DNA of 64,000 bases, taken from the NCBI RefSeq assembly GCF_000262045.1, contig NZ_AJVF01000041.1, forward strand, positions 124,001-188,000, written 5' to 3'. Below, piece by piece: positions 1 to 8,267 of this stretch (its first letter is position 1; every line of letters starts with the position of its first letter). The notes below the pieces were generated by a model, which saw nothing but the letters and a program-made list of their open reading frames with translations, had not been told where the DNA came from and ran no database searches. The stretch comes from Bacillus siamensis KCTC 13613. Lineage in GTDB: Bacteria; Bacillota; Bacilli; Bacillales; Bacillaceae. A program made the position numbers and the translations under genes.

Positions 1-599
1 ACGCGATTGGCGACCTTGCATTTGAAAAGGTGCTCGATGTGATCGAAAGATACCCGGCAAAGCCCGGTCAGCTAGACAGGCTCATTCATGCGCAAGTATT
101 AGATCACGGTTTGATGGAAAGAGCCGCCCGGCTTCCGATCGGCCTTGATCTTCAGCCGCATTTTGTGGCCAGTGATTTTCCGTGGGTGATTGACAGGCTC
201 GGAGAAGAGCGGATGAAAACCGCTTTTGCCTGGAAAACCCTGCTGTCGAAAGGGCTGCTGTGCGCCGGAGGTTCAGATGCCCCGATAGAACCGGCAGATC
301 CCATTCTGGGCATTCAATCGGCTGTGCTCCGTACAAGCAAGCAGCACCCGGAAGGTCCGGCCTATTATGAAAAAGAGTGCCTGACCGTGTACGAAGCCAT
401 TCAGCTTTACACGGAGGGAAGCGCGGCAATCATCCATAAAGAACATAGCCGCGGACGGATAGCTTCCGGCTATGATGCCGACTTTACCGTTCTCAGCGGC
501 GATCCGTTTAAAACGGACCCGAAAAAGCTTCATGAATTGGAAGCTGTCAAAACCGCCGTCGGCGGCCGTATCGTATATGAAAAAGAGGACAGGCGTTAA
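1..599 (+). CDS. ytcJ: YtcJ, amidohydrolase family metal-dependent hydrolase (3' part only)
   Basis: Partial gene: reading frame 3 is open from the first base and ends at the TAA at 597-599, giving the last ~199 residues of a protein that is about 530 aa in relatives. The visible part is the C-terminal half of an amidohydrolase (YtcJ/imidazolonepropionase-like) TIM barrel. It has an IHAQV segment, where one metal-ligand His is expected, and a GSDAPIEPADP segment carrying the usual metal/catalytic Asp. The C-terminal composite beta domain follows (ADFTVLSGDPF). The physiological substrate of the family is not established, so only a hydrolase role is claimed. It faces nadK2 across a shared terminator. 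Confidence 0.85.
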   Translation, partial: AIGDLAFEKVLDVIERYPAKPGQLDRLIHAQVLDHGLMERAARLPIGLDLQPHFVASDFPWVIDRLGEERMKTAFAWKTLLSKGLLCAGGSDAPIEPADPILGIQSAVLRTSKQHPEGPAYYEKECLTVYEAIQLYTEGSAAIIHKEHSRGRIASGYDADFTVLSGDPFKTDPKKLHELEAVKTAVGGRIVYEKEDRR

Positions 600-617
600 T
601 GCCCGTCCTCTTTTTTT
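583..617. terminator. Bidirectional terminator between ytcJ and nadK2
   Basis: The stem AGAGGACAGGC pairs with GCCCGTCCTCT (one mismatch) and is followed by a T7 run. The ytcJ stop codon lies in the loop. A-rich sequence on the left makes it usable from the other strand for nadK2. Confidence 0.75.
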
Positions 618-1422
618 ATGATAAAAATGAGCGCTTTACTTTTTCCCAGAAAGAGTTGTCCTTCAGTTTGACCGTTTTGATTTTTTTATCGGATAGTGTA
701 ATCTCAACCTTTTTGACATTTCTCGTGCTGAGCGCTTCATTATCAAGTCCGATAATCGGATGCTCATTGCCGTCCTGCACCACCTGCAGTGTCAGCTTCC
801 GGTCCGCGCTTAAAATAAACGAAGATCCGAGGGTGCGGTATGTGTTGTTATTCAAAGAGGCCAGTTCGGATACCTGCATGCAGGAAATCAAAGGGTCAAC
901 AACAGCGCCTGAAACGGATTTATTGTAGGCGGTGCTGCCTGTCGGGGTGGAAATGATCATGCCGTCGCCCCTGAAGGTCTCAAAGTGCAGATCATCAATT
1001 AACACATCCATCACAAACGTTTTAATAATGCTTGAACGGATGGAAACCTCGTTTAAACAGTGAAAATGATTGCTGCCGTCCACTGTTACGTGAATGAGCG
1101 GGTATTTTCTGACCTCAAGCTGTTCCGCGGTCATGCTGTCCGCCATTTTTTCAGGCTCATCGCTGTGAAAATCACAGTACAAATGGGCTTTTCCTTTTTT
1201 AGCGATGCCGACATACAGGCAGTCATCACGGAATCCGGTTTTTCTGACGGCCTGCAGAAATGAGCCGTCGCTGCCGATGCTGGCGATAATCCCGGCATCC
1301 TCCGGTTGGGCCGCAACTGTAAAACCGTGCGATTTGGCAAGCTGCTTCAGAGAGCTGACTTGTTCTTTTGTTTCGTTGTCTTGTTTGTGAAAAAAATAAA
1401 CATTGCGGCGAAGATCGGTCAT
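616..1422 (-). CDS. nadK2: NAD kinase 2 (ATP-NAD kinase)
   Basis: Makes NADP from NAD and ATP/polyphosphate in the cytoplasm; this is the second NAD kinase of Bacillus (PpnKB/YtdI). The 268-aa length matches the family. The N-terminal nucleotide-binding motif, normally GGDGT, reads GSDGS (within IASIGSDGSF). The second signature NEVSIRSS and the conserved GDGMIISTPTGSTAYN block (NAD site) are intact. The start is the ATG at 1422 with GGAG upstream; an in-frame ATG eight codons earlier has no ribosome-binding site. It converges on ytcJ and diverges from sppA. Family assignment is firm; the motif variant is discussed in the findings. Confidence 0.9.
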   Translation of the reverse strand: MTDLRRNVYFFHKQDNETKEQVSSLKQLAKSHGFTVAAQPEDAGIIASIGSDGSFLQAVRKTGFRDDCLYVGIAKKGKAHLYCDFHSDEPEKMADSMTAEQLEVRKYPLIHVTVDGSNHFHCLNEVSIRSSIIKTFVMDVLIDDLHFETFRGDGMIISTPTGSTAYNKSVSGAVVDPLISCMQVSELASLNNNTYRTLGSSFILSADRKLTLQVVQDGNEHPIIGLDNEALSTRNVKKVEITLSDKKIKTVKLKDNSFWEKVKRSFLS

Positions 1423-1604
1423 ATCTCCATTCCCCTTTGCTGTCATATTTACGTTTTTCTCCCATCAGATATTGTGTTAAAATACCTGTGGCAATAGTGT
1501 AACATGTTTCCTGTTTATCCGTTAAGTGAAAGCGCTTCATGAAAAAAGTGAATCTTTTTTTCCAGGAAAACGTACGAATAGTGACAGAAAAGGAGGCAGA
1601 ACAA

Positions 1605-2612
1605 ATGAATGCAAAAAGATGGATTGCGCTCGTCATCGCCATCGGCATTTTCGGCGTATCAGTCATTGCAAGTGTGACTGTCGGGGTGCTGAAAAATGTC
1701 GGAGATACAGGGTCTGACTTTGCATCCCTGACAGATGACACAGAGGAAGTGACGCTTGATAAGGGAAGTCCCGGCAGTAAAATCGCCGTGCTTGAAGTGG
1801 ACGGCACGATTGAGGATAACGGGGAGTCCGCAGGCCTGCTCAGCTCAGGCGGGTATGATCACAGATCATTTTTAAAACAAATAGAGCGTGCGAAAGAAGA
1901 TAAAAGCGTCAAAGGAATTGTCCTGAAAATCAATTCCCCAGGCGGAGGCGTGTACGAAAGCGCGGAAATACATAAAAAACTGGAAGAACTAAAGAAAGAA
2001 ACGAAGAAACCGATTTATGTATCCATGGGCTCCATGGCGGCATCGGGAGGCTACTACATCTCAACGGCCGCTGATAAAATCTATGCTTCACCGGAAACGC
2101 TCACCGGCTCACTCGGCGTCATCATGGAAAGCGTCAATTATTCTAAGCTCGCTGATGAACTCGGCATCAAGTTTGAAACCATCAAAAGCGGCGCGCATAA
2201 AGACATCATGTCACCGACCCGCGACATGACGAAAGAAGAAAGAAAGATCATGCAGACGATGGTCAATGATTCTTATGAAGGATTTGTCAATGTCATTTCA
2301 AAAGGCCGGCACATGTCAAAAGCGGATGTGAAAAAAATTGCCGACGGCCGTGTTTACGACGGCAGACAAGCGAAAAAAATCGGCCTCGTTGATGATCTCG
2401 GTTTTTACGATGATACGATCAGCGCGATGAAAAAGGACCATAAAAATATGAAAAACGCTTCAGTCATCACGTACGAGGAAGGATTCGGATTAGGCTCGCT
2501 CTTTTCCATGAGCGCAGCGAAAATGTTTAAAAGCGAAATTGATTTTCTGAATATGAAAGAGCTCATTTCGCAATCCGGTTCGCCGCGGATGATGTATCTC
2601 TATGCAAAGTAG
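1605..2612 (+). CDS. sppA: Signal peptide peptidase SppA
   Basis: Membrane-anchored serine protease that degrades leftover signal peptides; in B. subtilis it is also linked to lantibiotic resistance. The protein has 335 aa with one N-terminal transmembrane helix (about residues 6-28) and an external ClpP/crotonase-fold S49 peptidase domain. The catalytic dyad is visible: Ser147 in SMAASGGYY and Lys199 in SGAHKD. The substrate-binding SPGGG loop lies near 111-115. The start at ATG 1605 follows AGGAGG at 1591-1596; an upstream in-frame start has no good site. The gene lies 13 bp ahead of yteJ and is probably co-transcribed with it, as in B. subtilis. Confidence 0.95.
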   Translation: MNAKRWIALVIAIGIFGVSVIASVTVGVLKNVGDTGSDFASLTDDTEEVTLDKGSPGSKIAVLEVDGTIEDNGESAGLLSSGGYDHRSFLKQIERAKEDKSVKGIVLKINSPGGGVYESAEIHKKLEELKKETKKPIYVSMGSMAASGGYYISTAADKIYASPETLTGSLGVIMESVNYSKLADELGIKFETIKSGAHKDIMSPTRDMTKEERKIMQTMVNDSYEGFVNVISKGRHMSKADVKKIADGRVYDGRQAKKIGLVDDLGFYDDTISAMKKDHKNMKNASVITYEEGFGLGSLFSMSAAKMFKSEIDFLNMKELISQSGSPRMMYLYAK

Positions 2613-2625
2613 GGGGGAAGAAAGA

Positions 2626-3117
2626 ATGGACGCAACTTACGAAGGCTTTCACGGCAAAGAAGAGGAAGCCGAGCAACACGGGACGCTCGACCCGGCTTAC
2701 GCGGGCTTTTGGATCCGGTTTTGGGCGTTTCTTCTCGATTGGCTGGTGATCTGGGGGCTTAACCATATCATCGTTTCACCGGTGTTCACACTGATGAATT
2801 TACCGAAAACAAGCGGAATGTTTACAATCTCAGCCTATTCCGTCACAACTTTGATCGTCTACCTCGCCTATTTTGTGTTCATGACAAAATGGTTTCATCA
2901 GACACTCGGCAAAATGGTCTTCGGGTTAAAAGTCACTTCTTTGACGCCCGGAAAACCGCTGACATGGGGCACCGTCATTTTCAGGGAAGCAGTGGGGCGT
3001 TATATCGATAAAATCTGGATTCTTTATATTGTCATTGCGTTTACGCCTAAGAAGCAGGGAATTCATGATCTTATTGCCGACACAACGGTGATTCACGAAG
3101 CACTGTACCGCAAATAA
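2626..3117 (+). CDS. yteJ: YteJ, RDD-family membrane protein
   Basis: A 163-aa integral membrane protein with the RDD-family core: an aromatic GFWIRFWAFLLDWLVI first helix (about 26-45), a second helix near 70-90 and a hydrophobic C-terminal segment before the GIHDLIADT motif. The short N-terminus is acidic and soluble. It follows sppA by 13 bp with AGGGGGG as ribosome-binding site and ends at a strong terminator, so the two form an operon. In B. subtilis sppA and yteJ act together against lantibiotics such as sublancin-type peptides (remembered, moderate certainty). No enzymatic activity is known. Confidence 0.85.
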   Translation: MDATYEGFHGKEEEAEQHGTLDPAYAGFWIRFWAFLLDWLVIWGLNHIIVSPVFTLMNLPKTSGMFTISAYSVTTLIVYLAYFVFMTKWFHQTLGKMVFGLKVTSLTPGKPLTWGTVIFREAVGRYIDKIWILYIVIAFTPKKQGIHDLIADTTVIHEALYRK

Positions 3118-3121
3118 AAGC

Positions 3122-3158
3122 AATAAACCCGGATAAACATCCGGGTTTATTTTTTTTT
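3122..3158 (+). terminator. Terminator after yteJ
   Basis: Near-perfect stem AATAAACCCGGAT / ATCCGGGTTTATT with a short loop, followed by a long T run. Confidence 0.9.
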
Positions 3159-3193
3159 GTTTTGGCGATAATGCAGCTAAGGAAGTGAAGCTT

Positions 3194-3883
3194 ATGGGAT
3201 ATGCCGCAGCAGCTGTTATTCTCATTCTCATTTTGTTCTGGCTGCTCATGAGGATGAAAATCCATCTGACTTTCGAATATCTGCATGATAAAGATAACGA
3301 CAAAATGACGTTTAAACTCTCTGCCTTATACGGGCTGATCCGTTTTAAAAAAACGCTGCCCGTTATTAAAGTAAACAGCGAAGATGCGTCAATTGATGTC
3401 AAGCAAGACACAAAATCTAAAATAAAGGGTCAGCAAAAAGAGAAGAAAAAAATCACATATGAAGATGTCAAACAGACCATTCACAGAATAGAAATGATTC
3501 TGCAGCAGGTCGTCAGAATGCGTCAAATCGGCGCCTCATTTCTTGCGGGAGTCCGCGTGACGAAGTTCGAATGGGTGACGGTTATCGGAATAAAGGACGC
3601 CGCCGTTACGGGAATCGCCGCCGGCGGCTTGTGGGCCGTAAAGGGAGGCATTACGGCGTTGCTGTATGACCATCTGCGTTTTATACATAAACCGGTGTGC
3701 GAAGTCATTCCGTCTTTTCAAGTGCCTGCATCCAAGACGCATTTGCAGTGTATATTCTTTTTTCGTTTTGGACATCTTATAGGTGCAGCTTTCAAATTGC
3801 TCAAATACGGGCGGAACGGACTTTCTATCATACGAAAGAAACAGCCGGTTCCGGCTGCTTCAAAGAATGATTCATCAGTTTAA
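3194..3883 (+). CDS. ytfI: YtfI, DUF2953 membrane-anchored protein
   Basis: A 229-aa protein with one N-terminal transmembrane helix (about residues 2-18). A hydrophilic Lys-rich region around 70-90 follows, then a C-terminal domain of the DUF2953 type. Function is unknown. The ATG at 3194 has GGAAG eight bases upstream; the GTG at 3185 is less well placed. It ends 12 bp before ytfJ and is likely co-transcribed with it. In B. subtilis this pair is expressed in the forespore, which suggests a spore role; that is family knowledge, not something the sequence shows. Confidence 0.85.
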   Translation: MGYAAAAVILILILFWLLMRMKIHLTFEYLHDKDNDKMTFKLSALYGLIRFKKTLPVIKVNSEDASIDVKQDTKSKIKGQQKEKKKITYEDVKQTIHRIEMILQQVVRMRQIGASFLAGVRVTKFEWVTVIGIKDAAVTGIAAGGLWAVKGGITALLYDHLRFIHKPVCEVIPSFQVPASKTHLQCIFFFRFGHLIGAAFKLLKYGRNGLSIIRKKQPVPAASKNDSSV

Positions 3884-3895
3884 GGAGGAGCGCAC

Positions 3896-4336
3896 ATGGC
3901 AGACCATCCCATTCAAGGTTTAATGAAAACCGCTATGGAAAATTTGAAAGAAATGATCGACGTGAATACAATCATCGGTGATCCGGTTGAAACGCCTGAC
4001 GGCAGCGTAATCTTAACGGTTTCAAAGGTCGGCTTCGGATTTGCGGCGGGCGGAAGCGAGTTTGGAGCAAAACCGGCTGAAAAAAGAACCGAGGACGACG
4101 AAAGAAAAGAGCAGAAGCTCCCGTTCGGCGGCGGAAGCGGCGGCGGAGTATCCATTACGCCGATTGCGTTTCTGATTGTCGGAACAAACGGCGTGCGTAT
4201 GCTTCATTTAGACGAGAACACCCATTTGATTGATAAACTGTTAGACTCCGCGCCTCAAACGATTGAACGCATCCAGCATATGTTTAAAAAAAATGAAAAA
4301 GGCCGGAACCAAAAAAGAACGGATATTGATTTATAA
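3896..4336 (+). CDS. ytfJ: GerW-family sporulation protein YtfJ
   Basis: 146 aa, GerW/YtfJ family (spore protein involved in germination). The N-terminal MADHPIQGLMKTAMENLKEM segment and the VSKVGFGFAAGGSEF block are family hallmarks. A Gly-rich stretch (FGGGSGGG, about residues 78-85) precedes a hydrophobic ISITPIAFLIVG-like segment. A strong TAAGGAGG ribosome-binding site overlaps the ytfI stop. Exact biochemical function is unknown. The gene ends at a terminator before tpx. Confidence 0.9.
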   Translation: MADHPIQGLMKTAMENLKEMIDVNTIIGDPVETPDGSVILTVSKVGFGFAAGGSEFGAKPAEKRTEDDERKEQKLPFGGGSGGGVSITPIAFLIVGTNGVRMLHLDENTHLIDKLLDSAPQTIERIQHMFKKNEKGRNQKRTDIDL

Positions 4337-4340
4337 CAGA

Positions 4341-4373
4341 AAAGTTAACTGCCGCCCGCAGTTAGCTTTTTTT
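4341..4373 (+). terminator. Terminator after ytfJ
   Basis: Stem AGTTAACTGC / GCAGTTAGCT (one G-T pair) around CGCCC, followed by T7. Confidence 0.85.
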
Positions 4374-4390
4374 ACGATGCGGCATAACCT

Positions 4391-4419
4391 TTGCAGTTTG
4401 CATAAAACTCGACTATGAT
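4391..4419 (+). promoter_or_regulatory. Sigma-A promoter of tpx
   Basis: -35 TTGCAG (4391-4396), 17-bp spacer, -10 TATGAT (4414-4419). The predicted start lies about 25 bp ahead of the tpx ATG. Confidence 0.75.
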
Positions 4420-4450
4420 AGAGCTATACATAGATAAGGGAGGAATCAGA

Positions 4451-4954
4451 ATGGCTGAGATTACATTTAAAGGCGGAGCCGTGACGCTGATCGGACAAGA
4501 AGTGAAACCGGGTGACCAAGCTCCTGACTTCACGGTTTTGACAAACGGATTAGAAGAGAAGACATTAGCAGATATGAAAGGGAAAGTAACGATCATATCC
4601 GTTATTCCTTCCATTGACACGGGCGTATGTGACGCGCAGACGCGCCGCTTCAACGAAGAAGCAGCAAAACTCGGCGATGTGAACGTTTATACAATCAGCG
4701 CCGATCTCCCGTTTGCACAAGCGCGCTGGTGCGGAGCGAACGGAATCGACAAAGTTGAAACATTATCGGATCATAAAGAGATGTCATTTGGTGAAGCATT
4801 CGGTGTTTACATCAAAGAACTTCGTCTTTTGGCGCGTTCCGTATTCGTTCTTGATCAGGACGGAAAAGTCGTTTATGCGGAATACGTAAGCGAAGCGACA
4901 AACCACCCGAATTATGAAAAGCCTATCGAAGCTGCAAAAGCGTTAATCAAGTAA
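4451..4954 (+). CDS. tpx: Thiol peroxidase Tpx (atypical 2-Cys peroxiredoxin)
   Basis: Reduces hydrogen peroxide and alkyl hydroperoxides using thioredoxin, in the cytosol. 167 aa, the normal family length. The peroxidatic Cys60 lies in the [11 protein letters not shown] motif and the resolving Cys94 in ARWCGANG, the spacing expected for Tpx. ATG 4451 follows GGGAGG with good spacing; it lies just downstream of a recognisable sigma-A promoter. A hairpin separates it from ytxK, so ytxK may be transcribed partly by read-through. Confidence 0.97.
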   Translation: MAEITFKGGAVTLIGQEVKPGDQAPDFTVLTNGLEEKTLADMKGKVTIISVIPSIDTGVCDAQTRRFNEEAAKLGDVNVYTISADLPFAQARWCGANGIDKVETLSDHKEMSFGEAFGVYIKELRLLARSVFVLDQDGKVVYAEYVSEATNHPNYEKPIEAAKALIK

Positions 4955-4961
4955 AGAGAGA

Positions 4962-4995
4962 AAAAGAGCTCCGGGTGCTGCCGCGGAGCTCTTTT
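4962..4995 (+). terminator. Hairpin between tpx and ytxK
   Basis: Perfect 12-bp stem AAAAGAGCTCCG / CGGAGCTCTTTT with a 10-nt loop. The T run is inside the stem only, so termination may be partial and permit read-through into ytxK. Confidence 0.7.
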
Positions 4996-5015
4996 CATGG
5001 CAAGGAGGAAACAGC

Positions 5016-6002
5016 ATGCAACACGACCATGTCGGTCAGATTTATGAACTTTTAGATGAAGCCGCCCAAATAATAGCAGAAGGCCTTCAGCTGTCTTATA
5101 TTGAGGGGCTTGCGGAAGCGGGAGAGATGTATTTTCTCGAAACGGCCGAACAGCTTCGGCTTCATGAAAAACAAACCGAACAGCTTAAAAGCCTGCTTGC
5201 GAAAGCAGACTTCAAACAATGGGAGCCTGAATGGATCCGCAAGGCGTTCCAGCTCGCCATTTTAAAAGGATTGAAAGATAAATCCCATCCGAACAGACAG
5301 ATGACGCCTGATACGATCGGCCTTTTCATCAGTTACCTCGTGAATAAATTTACGGGCGGCCAAAAAGGCCTGACATTGCTGGACCCCGCCTGCGGCACCG
5401 GAAACCTTCTATTGACCGCGGCAAACCAGCTTTCTGACAAAGCGGCAAAAAGCTTCGGCATTGAAATTGATGATGTCCTTCTGAAGATCGCTTATGCCCA
5501 GGCGAATCTGCAGGAAAAAGAAATGGAGCTGTTCTGCCAGGACAGTCTTCAGCCGTTATTTATCGAACCGGCTGATGCGGTCCTCTGCGATTTGCCGGTC
5601 GGCTATTATCCGAATGACGAAGGCGCAGAAGCGTTTGAGCTGAAAGCGGATGAAGGCCACTCATTTGCCCACCACTTATTCATTGAGCAGAGCGTCAAGC
5701 ATACAAAACCGGGAGGATACTTATTTTTTATGATTCCGAACCATCTATTTGACAGCGCCCAAAGCGATAAACTGAAGCGGTTTTTTGCGGAAAAAGTGTA
5801 TATCAACGCCCTTCTTCAGCTGCCGGCTACTCTGTTTAAAGACGAAGCGCAGGCAAAGAGCATTTTAATTTTGCAGAAAAAAGGCGAAGGCGCAAAGCCG
5901 CCGAAACAAACGCTTCTGGCCAATCTTCCTTCCTTCGCGAACCAGCAGGCGATGCGGGAGATGATGGCAAAATTGGATCAATGGATTCAAAAAGAAAAAT
6001 AA
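5016..6002 (+). CDS. ytxK: YtxK, class I SAM-dependent methyltransferase-like protein
   Basis: 328 aa. An N-terminal helical region (1-115) is followed by a Rossmann methyltransferase domain related to N6-adenine DNA methylases (HsdM-like). SAM-binding motif I is DPACGTGNLL (residues 123-132). The catalytic motif IV, (N/D)PP(Y/F) in true N6-adenine enzymes, reads DLPVGYYP (192-199). Its target is unknown; no restriction or specificity gene is nearby. AAGGAGG precedes the ATG. In other Firmicutes a homologue sits between the comG cluster and ackA, and here too it directly precedes ackA. Whether it methylates DNA, RNA or protein cannot be told from sequence. Confidence 0.85.
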   Translation: MQHDHVGQIYELLDEAAQIIAEGLQLSYIEGLAEAGEMYFLETAEQLRLHEKQTEQLKSLLAKADFKQWEPEWIRKAFQLAILKGLKDKSHPNRQMTPDTIGLFISYLVNKFTGGQKGLTLLDPACGTGNLLLTAANQLSDKAAKSFGIEIDDVLLKIAYAQANLQEKEMELFCQDSLQPLFIEPADAVLCDLPVGYYPNDEGAEAFELKADEGHSFAHHLFIEQSVKHTKPGGYLFFMIPNHLFDSAQSDKLKRFFAEKVYINALLQLPATLFKDEAQAKSILILQKKGEGAKPPKQTLLANLPSFANQQAMREMMAKLDQWIQKEK

Positions 6003-6007
6003 TGGCG

Positions 6008-6053
6008 AAAAAGCAGGGGGGGACGCAAAATCCCGCACTGCTTTTTGCTTTTG
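6008..6053 (+). terminator. Terminator after ytxK
   Basis: Stem AAAAAGCAG / CTGCTTTTT with a loop of about 21 nt, then a T-rich stretch. Confidence 0.7.
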
Positions 6054-6141
6054 AAAATGAATGGATATCAGGCTGCTGACACAACTTAAGGAAAGAACAT
6101 AACATTCCGTAAGACCGAGCCGTCCATTTGGCACAGTGCGG

Positions 6142-6156
6142 ATTTATCAGAAAATA
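6142..6156 (+). promoter_or_regulatory. Candidate CodY box upstream of ackA
   Basis: ATTTATCAGAAAATA matches the CodY consensus AATTTTCWGAAAATT at 12 of 15 positions. It lies 13 bp before the cre box, the arrangement expected since CodY and CcpA both activate ackA in B. subtilis. Confidence 0.65.
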
Positions 6157-6168
6157 ACGACTTCATTT

Positions 6169-6182
6169 TGTAAGCGGTACCA
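6169..6182 (+). promoter_or_regulatory. cre site (CcpA activation) of ackA
   Basis: TGTAAGCGGTACCA closely matches the cre consensus. It sits just upstream of the putative ackA core promoter (TTGACT at 6192-6197, poor -10 near 6215-6221), which fits an activating rather than a repressing role. Confidence 0.75.
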
Positions 6183-6314
6183 ATATGGATGTTGACTTGA
6201 AATGCTGAGTTGACAATGTTTAAATGGAAAAGTCAGATATTTTTTGGACTGCAGTTACGGTCTGGGAAAAAAGAACGAAACAAACGAAGAAGAATTTTGA
6301 TAGGAGCGTCATTT

Positions 6315-7502
6315 ATGTCTAAAATTATTGCAATTAACGCAGGAAGCTCATCTTTAAAATTTCAGCTATTCGAAATGCCTTCAGAAAAGGTGCTAACAAA
6401 AGGTTTAGTAGAACGAATCGGTATCGCCGACAGCGTTTTCACAATCTCTGTTAACGGCGAAAAAAATACAGAAGTGACAGATATTCCGGATCATGCGGTC
6501 GCGGTGAAGATGCTGCTTCACAAGCTGACTGAATTCGGTATTATAAAGGATTTAAATGAAATTGACGGAATCGGCCACCGTGTTGTTCACGGCGGAGAAA
6601 AATTCAGCGATTCTGTTTTGCTTACGGATGAAACAATCCGTGAGATTGAAGAGATTTCAGAACTTGCGCCGCTTCACAACCCGGCTCACATCGTCGGCAT
6701 TAAAGCCTTTAAAGAAGTGCTTCCGGATGTACCTGCGGTTGCAGTATTTGATTCGGCGTTCCACCAAACGATGCCTGAGCAATCTTACTTGTACAGCCTT
6801 CCGTATGAATACTACGAGAAATACGGCATCCGCAAATACGGTTTCCACGGCACATCTCATAAATACGTGACACAGCGCGCAGCTGAGCTTCTCGGCCGTC
6901 CGCTTGAAGACTTGCGCCTGATTTCCTGCCACCTGGGTAACGGAGCAAGTATCGCAGCCGTCGAAGGCGGAAAATCAATTGATACGTCAATGGGCTTCAC
7001 ACCGCTTGCGGGTGTTGCGATGGGAACGCGTTCAGGGAACATCGACCCTGCCTTGATTCCGTACATTATGGAAAAAACGAATCAGACGGCTGATGAAGTA
7101 TTAAATACATTAAATAAAAAGAGCGGACTGCTTGGCATATCCGGTTTCTCAAGTGACCTTCGCGATATCGTGGAAGCTTCAAAAGAAGGCAACGAAAGAG
7201 CGGAAACGGCGCTTGAAGTGTTCGCAAGCAGAATCCATAAATACATCGGTTCTTACGCTGCGAGAATGAGCGGCGTTGACGCGATTATTTTCACTGCCGG
7301 TATCGGTGAAAACAGCGTTGAAGTCAGAGAACGCGTGCTTCGCGGCTTAGAATTCATGGGCGTTTATTGGGATCCTGCACTGAACAACGTGCGCGGCGAG
7401 GAAGCGTTTATCAGCTACCCGCACTCTCCTGTCAAAGTCATCATCATTCCGACTGATGAAGAGGTCATGATCGCGCGCGACGTTGTCCGCCTTGCACAAT
7501 AA
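6315..7502 (+). CDS. ackA: Acetate kinase
   Basis: Converts acetyl phosphate and ADP to acetate and ATP, the last step of overflow metabolism. 395 aa, the normal length. ASKHA-fold signatures: [10 protein letters not shown] at the N-terminus (phosphate loop), [18 protein letters not shown] and the [10 protein letters not shown] block. ATG 6315 has TAGGAG upstream at 8 nt; an upstream in-frame start would place the promoter region inside the gene and is rejected. It is monocistronic with CodY and CcpA sites upstream and a strong terminator downstream. Confidence 0.98.
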   Translation: MSKIIAINAGSSSLKFQLFEMPSEKVLTKGLVERIGIADSVFTISVNGEKNTEVTDIPDHAVAVKMLLHKLTEFGIIKDLNEIDGIGHRVVHGGEKFSDSVLLTDETIREIEEISELAPLHNPAHIVGIKAFKEVLPDVPAVAVFDSAFHQTMPEQSYLYSLPYEYYEKYGIRKYGFHGTSHKYVTQRAAELLGRPLEDLRLISCHLGNGASIAAVEGGKSIDTSMGFTPLAGVAMGTRSGNIDPALIPYIMEKTNQTADEVLNTLNKKSGLLGISGFSSDLRDIVEASKEGNERAETALEVFASRIHKYIGSYAARMSGVDAIIFTAGIGENSVEVRERVLRGLEFMGVYWDPALNNVRGEEAFISYPHSPVKVIIIPTDEEVMIARDVVRLAQ

Positions 7503-7511
7503 TGATCGACA

Positions 7512-7542
7512 AAAAGCACATCCTTTAGGGATGTGCTTTTCT
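7512..7542 (+). terminator. Terminator after ackA
   Basis: Perfect stem AAAAGCACATCC / GGATGTGCTTTT around a TTTAG loop. Confidence 0.9.
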
Positions 7543-7603
7543 ATTGAATGCCGAAGCGCCAAACGTTACGATATGCTTAGTACATAAATGATGAGGTGAA
7601 ACA

Positions 7604-8116
7604 ATGAGTGTGCATGAACATAAACAGGAGGCCCCGTCAGCGGTGCGCTGCAAAGTGATCACAGTCAGCGACACGAGAACGAAAGAAACCGATAAAAGCG
7701 GGCGCGTCATGATGGATTTCATCAGGGAAGCGGGATTTGAGACGATCGCTTATGACATCGTAAAAGATGAGAAAGGTGAATTGCAGAAAGCCGTTTTATC
7801 CGGCTGTATGGATGAATATACGGATGCGGTGCTGTTAAACGGAGGGACGGGCATTGCCGAAAGGGATGTCACCATTGAAGCGGTCACGCCGCTGTTTTCA
7901 AAAGAGCTCCCGGGATTCGGCGAGCTGTTCCGCATGCTGAGCTATACGGAGGACATCGGTTCCGCCGCCATTTTGTCCAGAGCAGCAGCGGGCGTGATCC
8001 AAAATACCGCAGTCTTCTGCACACCGGGTTCCTCAGGCGCCGTCAAGCTTGCCATGAAGAAACTGATTATTCCTGAACTGCCCCATGTGCTCCGGGAGAT
8101 CCGAAAAGACTTATAA
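7604..8116 (+). CDS. moaB: Molybdenum cofactor biosynthesis protein MoaB
   Basis: MogA/MoaB-family enzyme for molybdopterin adenylation (adenylyl transfer to molybdopterin, preparing metal insertion). 170 aa. Family signatures: [14 protein letters not shown] near the N-terminus, the [12 protein letters not shown] loop that binds the pterin phosphate, and the [12 protein letters not shown] segment at the C-terminal side. AGGTG lies ahead of the ATG. It stands alone between ackA and argGH; the remaining moa/mob genes are elsewhere in the genome. Confidence 0.93.
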   Translation: MSVHEHKQEAPSAVRCKVITVSDTRTKETDKSGRVMMDFIREAGFETIAYDIVKDEKGELQKAVLSGCMDEYTDAVLLNGGTGIAERDVTIEAVTPLFSKELPGFGELFRMLSYTEDIGSAAILSRAAAGVIQNTAVFCTPGSSGAVKLAMKKLIIPELPHVLREIRKDL

Positions 8117-8134
8117 ATGTATAAAAAGGCTTTG

Positions 8135-8167
8135 CTCCGCTCAAAAAATTGGGTGGAGTTTTTTTTA
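8135..8167 (+). terminator. Terminator after moaB
   Basis: Stem CTCCGCTC / GGGTGGAG (two G-T pairs), loop AAAAAATT, followed by T8. Confidence 0.75.
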
Positions 8168-8218
8168 TAAAAAGCTTGAAAAAACAGAATTTACTTGTTA
8201 CAGTGTATACATACAAAA

Positions 8219-8252
8219 TGCATTTTTATTAATTAAAACTAATTTTTATACA
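8219..8252 (+). promoter_or_regulatory. Two ARG boxes (AhrC/ArgR operator) of argGH
   Basis: TGCATTTTTATTAA (8219-8232) matches TGAATWWWWATTCA at 12/14 and CTAATTTTTATACA (8239-8252) at 11/14. They start exactly 20 bp apart, i.e. on the same helix face, between the likely promoter and the argG ribosome-binding site. This is the arrangement expected for hexameric AhrC repression by arginine. Confidence 0.75.
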
Positions 8253-8267
8253 AGGGGAGCTTTTAAC

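Noticed and set aside
1226-1807. 193-aa minus-strand frame spanning the nadK2 start and the sppA start
   Set aside because: It overlaps two real genes in other frames, and its second half is the nadK2 sequence read out of frame.
5016-6002. ytxK as the methylase of a restriction-modification or BREX-like defence system
   Set aside because: No specificity, nuclease or phosphatase partner in the window; neighbours are housekeeping genes.
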